Shown: in pieces, positions 15,391-26,712 of the stretch
How the letters are laid out: every line of letters begins with the position of its first letter
Numbering within the stretch: position 1 is the stretch's first letter
Source of the DNA: Casuarius casuarius
Lineage: Eukaryota > Chordata > Aves > Casuariiformes > Casuariidae
Reading direction: 5' to 3'
DNA length: 64,000 nt
NCBI GenBank assembly: GCA_003342895.1
Contig: PTFA01000314.1
Location: 186,001-250,000, forward strand
Notes under the pieces: model-generated
The model's input: the letters and a program-made list of their open reading frames with translations, nothing else
What the model was told of the DNA's origin: nothing
The model's database searches: none
Position numbers and translations under genes: made by a program

Positions 15391-17153
15391 AACTAAATCA
15401 ATAAAAACAACTGAAATATCATAAATGGAAGCTGTGGTATTTTTGTCCTAGAGTCAGAGGGCAGAAAGCTGAGATATCAAGACATAAATTTGCTAAGTGG
15501 GGTTATGATAGGGATGCCAGCTCGTTAACCTGTGCTGGCATTTCTCTATCACCCTTGGGGATAATGAGGAAGTAGGTGTTTAACAGGACACGAGTACACG
15601 TGCCTCTGCAAACATTTCTCCTTCCACTGACACTTCTGTCTGTACTTGGGGATGAACCAACCTTTAAATTATACACTCCAGGTTTTGCTATCCAGACAGT
15701 TTCCCCAACAAAAATGATAGTCTTTTACGATTCAGAGTTTCATGTTAACCTTCAGTCCAGAAGTGGCTTTCTTGAAATAACTGAAAGGAAAACTGCAGAG
15801 CTGCTTGGCATGCCTCGGGGCAAAAGCCTCCGTTTCCTACCCGGGCACTGAACTTTTGAGGTGCTGGTTGTCACTGGAGTATTATGGAAATAATATAGAG
15901 GTGTCATGAACATTGTAGCCCCCATTCAGCGAAATGGTGAAGATATCGACATGTGGCAAACACTAGTCTGTATTCCTTAACTTTTGCATAACTAGCCTTA
16001 CCCTCAAAGAACCTGTAATCATTAAAGGTAGAGGTTGTATCCACCTCTGTAGCAATTCTTAGTAATGCTAGACATGTGAAATGCAGCCAGTTAACATCAT
16101 CTGCAGTGCACAGCCCTGCTTTTCTCATTTGTTGGATTTTGCCCCTTAATCCTCTCAAAATGTTTATCTTCTTTTTGCATTAAGAGTAACCTGAGTATCA
16201 TCTTTATAAACTAGCCATAGAGGTAAGTAGAATATAAGCCTCCCATTCCACTAGTTCCATTTTCTACAGAGTAATTAGGTAATGATGGATTAGAAACAAA
16301 ACCCTAAGAAATTCAGAGGAACCAGCAACTCTAAATCTCCCCAGGCTTGCCCTTGCAGGGAAACATCATGAGCTGTACCAATGCAATCCTATAGCAAAGC
16401 TCCCACCTGCCCTAGCCAATGTGACATGGCCTTTTGATACTTGTCAGAAGAGCTTTCCTAAGTTTCCTATCGAACTTTCCCAAGTAAGCTCAACTGACCT
16501 GAAAAAAAGATATGAAACTAAATGCAAAGGTCTGTGGAGAGATCATACAGGAACTCATAGCAGTAAGGCTTCATTGCTGTTGATATACTGGGGATATAAT
16601 TGCCCCAAATTCTGAAAGTTTAGAAAGAGCCAAGTTGAATATTATGAGCAGAATTTGAAAAACATGGAGGCCTATCTATAGGTTCCTGCATCTCTACATC
16701 CTTAAAACCATGTCTTGATTTCCAGAATCGAGGGCCACACCCAGCATTTACCAGCAAGGTCAATATATGGACTTTTGAAAAACTCTGAGCTTGCACCACA
16801 AGATTGTCTTGGTTTCTGTGGATAGTTTGTAAGCAAGTCTATTATTTAACATCCGGGTATTTAAAGGTCCTGTTTTCCTAGCTAGGATTCTAACAGGAGT
16901 GAAAGAAATGTTTTTAATCACTTAGCAGTCAGACACTATATTCCTGAGTGGCAGCCGCTGGATGCAAAGTCCTTCTGAGAATATGGCTCTGTAATAACGT
17001 TATAATATTCCCTAGCACAAGAAAGATAATCTTGACTATTAAGTTACTGGAGCATAACAAAGCCAGGAATAATCCCCGAATACACTCACCATTGCGCTCA
17101 GCCCATATTGTATTACTTCCTGCCCAGTGAAAAGCCCTATTCAGGGTGGAGCT
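15391..17153. other. AT-rich intergenic region
   Basis: No gene is established. An open frame at 15576-15851 (91 codons, with DEPTFKLYTPGFAIQ) has protein-like composition but no start, splice signals or homologue that I recognise. Confidence 0.4.
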
Positions 17154-17302
17154 TATTTAAGCGCCTTCTGCCTGGTGCCGAACCTCGCCAGAGCCACCAA
17201 GGTGCATTAGGCGAGCGGCAACGGACAGGAGCAACCCGCAATAGCAAATTGCACCTTATTAGCCAGAGAATGACACTTTCACACCCTGGAAGGCTCCACT
17301 AG
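17154..17302 (+). promoter_or_regulatory. possible TATA-like promoter and noncoding first exon of the UGT locus
   Basis: TATTTAA at 17154-17160 precedes GC-richer sequence ending in a good donor (CTAG/GTAAGAG, exon end 17302). A matching acceptor, TTTCTGTCTTTTCAG, ends at 18345, upstream of UGT first exon 1a. This would make a 5' UTR exon spliced to the exon carrying the ATG at 18529. The 5' UTR would contain a five-codon upstream ORF at 18458-18475. This is inference from signals only. Confidence 0.35.
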
Positions 17303-18528
17303 GTAAGAGCTTTTTTCTGCGTGGCATTTGTCCCCTATAATGTGTTGAGTTGATTGCACCATTTTATGCATGGGTTTTAGAGCGGTCTCATTTTGATTCC
17401 TGGTGGTTATGACCTCCTGAGCTGGTTATTTCAGGACATAGTGACTTACATTCAAGCAGCGAATTTCCAGACGAGAGCCATCCCAGAAGACGGGGTGTAC
17501 TACAATAAAAATCACTCAGGAGAGGCTGGGGAGTCAGGGCACAGGTCAGCTTGCCTGCAGAGAGACATCAAATGCCATTTGTGGCTGAGACACCCTGATG
17601 GGGCTGGCAGATCCGCTCCAGGACATGCAGGAAGCCCTGTGCCCCCTCAGGTAGCCCCTAGGGGCTGGCTGGGCCCCACATGTGTGTTTGGACACCTGAA
17701 CCCAGCCTACAACCCCCCAAAGTTGGTGCTGATGCACTCCAGACAGTAGCAACAGGCTCCCCATGTTCAGCTGAGCAGGAGCAGGCGGAAACCACCTTTC
17801 ACATATCAGAGCAAAGTACATATTACTGTTATTGTTATATATTGGCTTTATTATCGCTGAGATGAAAGACGTGCTTCTCTCTCTCAGCATGGAAAACATG
17901 AACACTTCTAAGAAAATCTGACCCTGAAAAAGTATAGCATTTCCGAGTCTGTGTGCTAGCGTCAGGCACTTAAATGTACCCTGTGGCCTCACCTTCTCTC
18001 GCCTATCTGGCACTGCTAGTCAATGGAGCAAGGCAGGTGAATTATTTAGGTACCAGAGCTCACATTTGGGGGGGGGTCTAACTTGCTGCTTCTACCTTGG
18101 TGAAGATGCACCAACTTGAATCAATGCTGAAGCCTGGACAGGGGGCAGTTCTCGGCTGGGGCTGCAGCACAACTGCTGGTAACTCACGTTATTTGCCAAC
18201 AGCATGTGCTGGCAGATCTGCACAGCTACATAAGGATGGAGGAGGCTTAATGATACCTATGGCATTGTTTGCCACCGCTAGTCCTATCACAGGGGTCCCT
18301 TCTTGCACTAAGCCTTCCATCACGTATCCTTTTCTGTCTTTTCAGTCCAGAGACTGAAGGCGTTCCAGGTCTGTTACTCTGCCGTGGCTCTAAAAGGTCT
18401 CACTCGGGTGGCAGTGAAGCCCTGCCTTTGCTGAGAGTGCTTGTAAAGCACCATCACATGCAACGTGGAGATTGAGTGCTCCTGGCTGGAAGATAAAGCT
18501 CTGAGGCTATCTAACCCTTAACGCTGCC

Positions 18529-19264
18529 ATGGCTGCAAAAGCTTCTGGCTCAAAGAAATACCTCCAGCTGCTAGTTTTTCTGGTGGCTTTTGTAGGGATG
18601 GCCTTCTGCGGGAATGTGTTGGTCTGGCCCACAGAAGCCAGCCACTGGCTAAACATCAAGACAGTTACACAGGAGCTAATCCGTCGTGGGCATGGCGTCA
18701 CCATCCTGGTCTCGAATGCTTCGCTCTTCATTAAACCTGGGGCTGAGGCTGTGGAGAAGTTTGAGGTCTATGCTGTGCCCTTCAAGAAAGACACACTCGA
18801 GAACCAGATTGAGGACATGGTAGCGCTGTGGCTGAACAACAGACCAACCACTTTGACTTTCTGGCAGTTTTATAAGGAGCTGGGAAAATTGTCCAAAACC
18901 TGGAACCAGCTAAACAGGCAAATGTGTGATGCGGTGCTCACCAACCGAGAGCTGATGGCCCGGCTTCAGGGGGCCAGCTACGACGTGCTGCTGTCAGACC
19001 CAGTGACCCTCTGTGGCGACCTTGTGGCTCTCAAGCTGGCAGTCCCCTTTGTGTACTCGCTGCGCTTCACCCCAGCCTCAACCGTGGAGAGGCACTGTGG
19101 CAAGATCCTGGCCCCACCGTCCTACGTGCCCGCAGCCCTCTCCGAGCTCACTGACCGCATGTCCTTTGCTGAAAGAATAAAAAACATAGTGTCTTATCAC
19201 TTGCAAGACTACGTTTTCCAGAGCTACTGGGGAGAATGGGATACATACTACAGCAAGGTCCTAG
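18529..19264 (+). CDS. UGT2A1: UGT2A-type alternative first exon 1a (UGT2A1-like)
   Basis: This exon encodes the substrate-binding half of a UDP-glucuronosyltransferase that conjugates lipophilic compounds in the ER lumen. Its 736 nt (245 codons plus one base) end at a GTAAGT donor, phase 1. The protein starts with a signal peptide (hydrophobic LLVFLVAFVGMAF), then CGNVLVWPTEASHWLN containing the catalytic His, and further on DVLLSDPVTLCGDLVALKL with the Asp of the catalytic dyad. The stretch FTPASTVERHCGKI and the end YFQ-like SYWGEWDTYYSKVLG closely match mammalian UGT2A1 exon 1. Spliced to common exons 2-6 it gives 533 residues, normal for the family. UGT2A1 in mammals acts in olfactory epithelium. 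Orthology is inferred from recalled sequence and the YTHDC1/SULT neighbourhood. Confidence 0.88.
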
Positions 19265-21056
19265 GTAAGTCTTCTGCTATTTCAGTTTCTCATTATACGG
19301 CCTCCCACGACATGACTTACAGCCCTAGGAGCCACAGGAAGGGCAGGGTGGCAAAGTCAAGGGCTCAAAAATGAGACGGGACTAACATGATACCTGAGAG
19401 GTCTGTAAACATGTGGCCAGCAAGTAGAAGATTTTCATCATTTCTCTTAGTGAAAAAGGGACTGAGCAACTGGTGACAGAGCCAGGCAGCCCATGTCAAA
19501 CCAAAACGGGACCTTTTAGCATGAAACAGCAGGCTACAATTGTAGGCCAGAGGGATTATGGAGACCAAAAGAATATATGCACTTGCAAAGGAAGGAGAGC
19601 ACTTCACTGGGGACCCTGCTTCAGCCTAGCAGGGCAATCGTTATAGTCATAAGCCACTAGCCACCAAGCTACCCATGTCAGGAACGTCTCCATGAATCAC
19701 ACTCACACCCCAGGCAGGGCGCTGAGCTGGGTTAAGACAGGGATCAGTGGACAGCCCAGTCTTTGGGTTTTTGGCATTCTCCATATTTTTCTCATAGTTC
19801 TGGTGGGAAGGTTTAGATAACTCCCACACTGTATAGGGCTCTCAGCAAAGAGAGCTCGCTGTATATACTTCCCTCTGCAGGAACTGCTTGCAGAGAAAGC
19901 AGCAGGAACAGACCCCTTTTCCAGTCCAGACCGTCATAAAGAGGTTGGCTGGTGAATTAGAAACCAACCTTGACACTCTCAGCAGCAATACTGAAATCCA
20001 TTGCTGCTTTGTAATAGAGACCACACTTATATCACTGGTCATTTAAAGCCAATCTTCTCTGCACAAAACAAGTTGTACTTCTACATACTCTCCACAAGCA
20101 AACAGTGCAAAGAGCAAGTCTTCACGCTCAAGCCTTTGTTCTGTTTTCAGCAAATACGCAGAAATATAGGTTTACCTAAGTATTATTGACATGTGGCCAA
20201 TGAGCTATTTTAACTGAGCTTGCGCCGACACCGTGAAACAGAGCACTTCCAAGTCTCATGGGGTTCAATCCCCTGTGAGCGCCTGCACGCCGCAGGACTT
20301 GACAAACACACCAAACTACAGTCACATCCACAGCAGAGCGGGTGTCTCAGCTTGGCTCCTGACAACCAGGCCTATACCATCACCTGTGCTTTCATCTGGG
20401 GGGATCAGGAAAGGACACTCTGGACACTACTGAAGCAGCAGCAAAAGCCCTGCAGGACAGCCTGCTTTGGCAAACAATGAGCAACAGAGCTGGGCAGCAG
20501 CCCAGCGATGATTTTTTTGGCACAGTGAGGAGGGCTTACATTGTTTCTTAATTGCAGATCAGAAATGTGCAAGAATAAAACCATTCAGCAGATTTTCTGG
20601 TTCCACTTACGGTGCATTATTGGCACCTAGTGGCATGCAGGACAGCTTGCTGTCTGAATAGCAAAGAGGATGAAAAATTCACCTCGTCTTACAAAAAATA
20701 ACGCAGAGAGGCTGTGGTTAGAAAACTGCTCCACGCCTGTAGGTAGGCATGAGCCCTGAGGTGGGCAGGAGGGGACAGGCTGAGCCTGGCCAGCAGGTCA
20801 CAGCACAGGAGAGCCTGCCCATAGGGCCCATGGCTCTCCCCACTGCCTGAGAAGAAGCACCACCTTCAGTTTAACCAAGCCATTTGCCACCAGATGTCAC
20901 CTCTCCAGGGAAAACATTATCCAGGACGGGATTTTGCACTAGCTGCCTTGGCTCTTTGCCCACCAGGGCAAGGCGGTGTCAGCCGAGACCAGCCTGGCCT
21001 GCCTCGCTGCTCACAGCAAAGGAGGGCCACGGACGCATAGCTGCACAAGGTGTGCC

Positions 21057-21771
21057 ATGGCCGGGAAGGAGGTGGTGGTGCTGTGGCTGCTGGTGGTGTT
21101 GGGCTGTGGGTCTGGCGGGAAGGTGTTGGTCTGGCCTGCCGACAACAGCCACTGGCTCAACATGGACTACATCCTCCAGCAGCTCGTGGCCCGGGGCCAT
21201 GAGGTGACCGTGCTGTTGCCTTCATGCTTCCTCATCCTTGATCCCAGCCAGCCCTCGCCTTTCCAGTTCAAGGTGGTCGAGGTGCCGATCACCAAAAAGA
21301 AGATGGCCGCCTTGCTGGAAGAAGCTTTCTATTTTTGGCTTTATGAGCAGAACAAGCTGCCCATCTGGGAAGCGTTTTATAAGACGGGTCAGCTGATGAC
21401 TAAGCTGAGTTCCACAAACAAAATCATTTGCAATGAAGTCCTGATGAATGAGACACTGCTGGAGAGGCTGACGGCATCTGCCTTCGACGTCCTTCTGTCA
21501 GACCCCCTGACGCCGGGTGGGGAGCTGTTTGCAGAGAAGCTGGGCATCCCCTTCGTGTACACCTTCCGCTTCTCCATCGGCAACACAGTGGAACGGCTCT
21601 GTGGTGGGCTCCCAGCCCCTCCTTCCTATGTACCAGCCATCCTAAGCCGTCTGACCGATAGGTTGTCCTTCATAGAGAGGCTACAAAACATCATCTTCTA
21701 TGCTGCTATGGATATCCTGTATCACCACACTTTCTGGGGAGAATGGGATCAATACTACAGCGATGTTTTAG
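21057..21771 (+). CDS. UGT2A-type alternative first exon 1b
   Basis: This is a second complete first exon of 715 nt, ending in a GTAAGG donor in the same phase 1 as exon 1a. The ATG lies just before a hydrophobic leader (VVVLWLLVVLGCG); the mature part begins near GKVLVWPADNSHWLN. The catalytic His and the Asp in DVLLSDPLTPGGELFAEKL are present, with an N-glycosylation sequon NET. It differs from 1a in GGEL versus CGDL and in the acceptor-pocket region, so substrate range should differ. Splicing to exons 2-6 gives about 526 residues. It resembles mammalian UGT2A2/UGT2B first exons, but no one-to-one name is justified. The flanking ~1.8 and ~2.1 kb show no other coding signal. Confidence 0.85.
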
Positions 21772-23833
21772 GTAAGGCCGCTCTTACTTTCAGATATTGC
21801 ATCTGCCATACACATAAGACTATGTACCCAGAGCCTGGTGGTTAGGGTACAAGCTGAGAGCAAAGCAATCCCGAACTGTTTTTCCTCCTCCAAAATCTCT
21901 TTGTCATGCTGAGCAAGCCAAGTAAGTACAAACCTTGCCTGTCTCCAGCTACACTGACACAGCTAATGCCCTACAGCCACTTTCAGGCTAGGTAAAACAG
22001 TGCCAGTGCCACTTAAAAGAAAACACAGCAGTCATATACATACATCAGGCATGGCTGACACCAACAACAATAACATAGTACCACAATTCCACCAAACACA
22101 AAGCTTTTGGTCTTTCAAAGATGAAGATAAAAGGCTTTCAGTGGAGGTGGCTCGGCCTTTTTTTTAAGGGTTTTATGGAGATGGTAGATGTTTGGTTTAG
22201 TTATTAGGAGGGTTTTTTGTTAACGGCAATTATAGGTCTACTACAGAGGTTTTGTTTTAGGGAGTTGTTACTACTGCTAGGAGGAAGCAGGGCCAGCATG
22301 CCCTTCGAGGGTTAACTTCTGTGAGGATAAAGGTAGTAGTACTTCCATATGATGTCTTCTAAATTGGCAGAAAGCCCTACTAGACAAGCACCTAACTCTG
22401 TATTTACATGTGCTGCTTATTGTGCTTGGCAGAGGTGAGAAAGCACTGTGCTGGCAGAAGCACGGTTTGTTGATTTTATGCAGCATCAGCTGCAGGGCTG
22501 CTGAGATCGTGGGCTGCGCTGGCAAACCTCTGAGCCTGCAGTAGAAGTGTCAGCCTGCATTTTATGCTGCAGCTGCTCTGAGACTGAGCCCTTCCACTGA
22601 TGCTCCTGAGGCAGAGAAGGGAAACAAGAGAGTTTATTATCAGTCCTACCGTGGCATTAAATTCTCCATCTCTGTGTCAAAGAGCTCAGAGGGCGACTGG
22701 AACAGGAAAGCCCCATATGCGTTTGGACAGGTGATTTTTTTCCCCTGTTGCACTGCCATAGCATCTTGCTAAAAGCAAGTGCTTTCTGAATTACCGTTTC
22801 CTCTTGGTTTTGAAGTCTCAGGGAGAAAGCTGAACTGCTGTGCTCCTGGAGGCTTGCTTCTTGAACAGGGGCTCTGTTCCCAGCTGCATGGGTAAGATCT
22901 GAGTGGCGATGCCCAGCTTCTGGCTAGCTTTCCTCTTAGCAGTAAGATGCGGGCTCTGGCAGTGAAGCTGCATGTACAAAGCCTGCCTTGTTAGCTGTGT
23001 TAGCCTGGCTGCCCTCCTGACTGTATCCAGTGATGAAGGAGTCGAAGGAAGGGCCAAGCTGTCCCATGAAAACGAGGCAATGTCCCAGACCCTGCCTTGC
23101 ATGTGTGCATCTCCTCTTCCTCCTTGGAAGAGCAAACCTGTGCTCCTCATCTCCTCCTGCTTCTTTCCCGGGAAGGCTTGATGCTGGCGTGACCTCTACC
23201 AGGACTGTGCCCTTCCAGCCATGGGCAGTGTTGCATGTCCATGACATCTGGTTACAGAGAGGACATTGTGTGCTAGCTGTCAATCACTGCAGGACATTTC
23301 GTTGATGCTTAGCAAACGAGGAGATAAAGATTGTTACTGGCTTTACAGGGAACTTGGTTTTTACAGGGCAAAGGAGCAAACCTAGGACGTAGTCAAATGA
23401 TAGGACTGGGCTAATCACACAGCTGGCAAAAAGGGCCCATCGGCTCCTCATGTGCCTTCCCCAGCCTGAGTTCCTGCTTGGCATGGGAACACACAGCTTC
23501 AACTTGAAGACGTTATCAGGGCAACCAGCTCTTCGCAGAGCTCAGAAGTGCTTCTGGTCCTCATATGCTGGAAGGTGCACTTCGCGGAGAGCAGAAATGG
23601 AAACTGCCTTAATTTCCAGAGGTTAGCTGTGGCTCTGGAGGAGGCTCCAGAACAGGATTTGCTGCTTGCCCAGCCTTCCTGTGAATGGTGCTTTTAGTCC
23701 TGACGTGCCCTTTTTCCAAGGGTGACAGCAAGTGGATCTCATTTTTATTGGCTGGCCCTAGAGGTATTTACAAGCCAGAACAGTGCGACTGCTTCCAGCT
23801 CAGTCAGACCAGAGTTGTAAACGGTCAGCCAGG

Positions 23834-24557
23834 ATGATGGGGCAAAGGTTTCTCTGGCTGCTCTGGGCCTACACGTGCTGCTGGAGTCCTGGCTTTTGTG
23901 GAAAGGTGGTGGTCTGGCCCACTGATGCAAGTCACTGGATCAACTTGAAAGTGCTGCTGGAAGAGCTTGTCCTCCGGGGTCATGAGGTGACTGTGCTGGT
24001 GCCCTCCATCAATCTGCTCATCGACTACCAAGACACCTCCTCCCCCTTTACTTTTGAGGTCCTGCAAGTGCCTTTTACCCAGGAAACCCTGGATGCCATC
24101 ATGGAGGATTTCCTCAATACATGGTTGAATGAGCAGACCAACCTGTCCTTCTGGGAGGTCTTGTGGAAGGTGAGAAAGGACCTGGAGGTCTTTTCCGACA
24201 TATCGAGGATGACCTGTGACACCTTGGTGCTGAACCCACAGCTGATGGCGAAGCTGCAGCAGGCCAAGTTTGACATTCTGATTGCCGACCCTCTCTCTAT
24301 AGGGGGTGAGCTTGTAGCAGAAATCCTGGCAATCCCTTTTGTCTACAGCTTCCGCTTCTCTGTCGGGAACATGGCAGAGCGGCTGTGCGGCGGGCTGCCG
24401 TCCCCACCTTCTTATGTGCCTGCCAGCATGGGGAGGCTGACGGACCGGATGCACTTCATGGAGAGACTGCAGAACTTCCTCTTCTACCTTTACAGCGACT
24501 ATTCTTACTTGGACCATTGGCGAGACAAGTGGGATGAGTACTACAGTGATATCTTAG
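23834..24557 (+). CDS. UGT2A-type alternative first exon 1c
   Basis: This is a third complete first exon of 724 nt, again phase 1, with a GTAAGG donor. Two consecutive ATG codons (23834, 23837) open a short hydrophobic leader (FLWLLWAYTCCW), then CGKVVVWPTDASHWIN with the catalytic His and DILIADPLSIGGELVAEIL with the Asp. It is closer to 1b than to 1a (shared GNxxERLCGGLP block), suggesting 1b and 1c arose from one duplication after the split from 1a. It is nearest to the common exons, about 2.2 kb before exon 2. Splicing to exons 2-6 would give about 529 residues. An inverted CCAAT box (ATTGG) lies near 23748, about 85 bp upstream of the ATG. Confidence 0.86.
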
Positions 24558-26712
24558 GTAAGGCAGCTGTTGTGTGGTTTCTTCTTTTGCATAGGCTGTG
24601 CCTTTTGAATGTTTTGGGAACCCAGCCAGTTCTGGTTCTGTATTTGAAGGTTTAATGAAAGCCAAACTTGAGCTCTGGATCTAGTCCTTATTCAGAACCA
24701 TTGCATTCATTTGTTGTCAAACAGGTACCTGAATTCTTTTTTTTTTTTGGCAACATTTTAAGCGGAGTCCTATTTCCATGCCAAATCTAAAAATTCATTT
24801 TAGCAGCCTTTGCACCTGTGTTCTGAATTGTGGGCAGCAGAGGTGTTAATACTCCTGTTTCCATCACATGGAGGTTGTGCCTTCCCTTTTATGGCTGGTC
24901 TAGTCTCTCAGACACCAGTGCAGTTTTCCTCTAGTTCCTCTTGAGAGTCTCTAGCTTATAGTTTGAATTTTTGTCAGTGATGCTACTGCAGGTGTGCTCT
25001 TCCAGTGAGCTGGATGCCCATTTTAGTGCCTCTAGAGGAGTTTTAGAGGCCAGTTGTTGTCTCCCAATTTCTAAGACAGGCACTTCTATAATTGACAGGG
25101 GAGCAGATAAAGGCTGGAGGGCAAATTCATTCCTTAGATACCTCAGTGTAAGGCACTGGAAATAGCGTAGGGATAATTCAGTTCCCATATTGCCAGATGA
25201 GCTGACTGGGAACACTGGCTGCCTTTGGACAACTGAAAAGCATAAAATGCACCCTTCATTCATGTGTTGCATCAGAAGGTACCATCTTGGGTCCCTGTTT
25301 GGAACAGGATGCTAAGCAGGAGTTTTTTGTCTTCTCCAAGAATAAATGCTAAGAACCGTCACCTTTCCCTTTCCTGTATCATCCACAGTTTGAAATACAG
25401 AGATTCCTTAAAGTATATGCCTGAATTTTTTGTTTTAACCTAGTACAGCTCAGGCCTGATTCCAAGTCTATTAGAAAGAGGCCTTTCTTTTAGTTCAACA
25501 GACTTTGAATCTTGTACAGAGTTATCAGCATTTAGGCAGATAACAAACGAATTGCAAACACAAGTGAGTCTGTTCTGTTGCTCTCCAATCTCTTCCTGTA
25601 TTTTCAAGAACTCTTCCCTGTCCCTTCCAAACCAGTCCCTTTTTCCTGTATTGAATTTTTCTACTGCACAAGACTTGATTCCTTTACAACATGGTTTACA
25701 GACCAACACCTTTATGTCACTCTGACTGTTACACAAGCTTTACTTAAATTATAAGTTATTTTCACTCTAGTAACTTTATAACTGAACAATCACCCTCTAT
25801 GTTTTTCAAAAAAGATTCCTAGCGTAATCTGTAATGCTGATCAGGTAGTATCCAAAGATGTCCTAATTCTTCTCTTGCTGCTTATGTTGCTTGATTACTG
25901 TTTGCTTTCGACTGGCTTTGGACAATCATTAACATTTCTAACCTTTTTATTCCCTTGTTCCACACAGTGGGACAATCCTGCAGAGACAACATTCAAAGTG
26001 TACCTGAGAACACATATTTTTCCAAATGTAAGCTATAGAACAGTTTTTCCCATTGGATTCTTTTTCCTCTAGATGGATTTCTAGAAACATTGGATTTTGC
26101 ATAAAATTATGTTCACAGAACCAATGGTTTTGGCCAAATTTTCTCAAGATGTGTCAGCAGGAGCTTTGTGCTAGTCTCCAAGAGAACCAGGGCTGGCTGT
26201 ACTTCCCTTGTATTGCAGTTCGAGCAGCCACTGACAGCATTTGAAAAAACGTAGGAGAGCTTCACCAAAACTTTCCTCCTCCCTGCTGGCTGACCAACAC
26301 TTTGTGATTCACTTCTTTTTGTTTGGCCCTAAATTTTCTATGATTACTCTGTTGCCCAAAGTGGGTTTTTACTGCAAGCACAGGTAATGAAGTCTTTCAA
26401 CAGTACAAGAACTACACTCTTACCACAGGAACTAAATGCTTCCCACATACTCAGGTACTGCTCTAAATCCATCCTGAAGGTTTTACATTGTTTTAAAGAT
26501 GCTATTGCCTCATGTGTGGCAATCTGCCAAGGCCAAACAGGAGCCGGGGCTAGGAATTGGTTTGGATCTGTCCACATTTGCATTTTGTGCTTGACTTGAT
26601 CACACTAACAGGGAGTGCCAGGAGACAAAGGTAAGGTTTATACTTTGCAATCATCTACAGCAAACAAGACTCCTCCCGCGCGTGTTGTAAACACTTTGTT
26701 CTTTGCCTGCAG

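Noticed and set aside
23825..24517. 230-codon - strand frame
   Set aside because: It lies exactly antisense to UGT first exon 1c, whose sense protein is clearly real.
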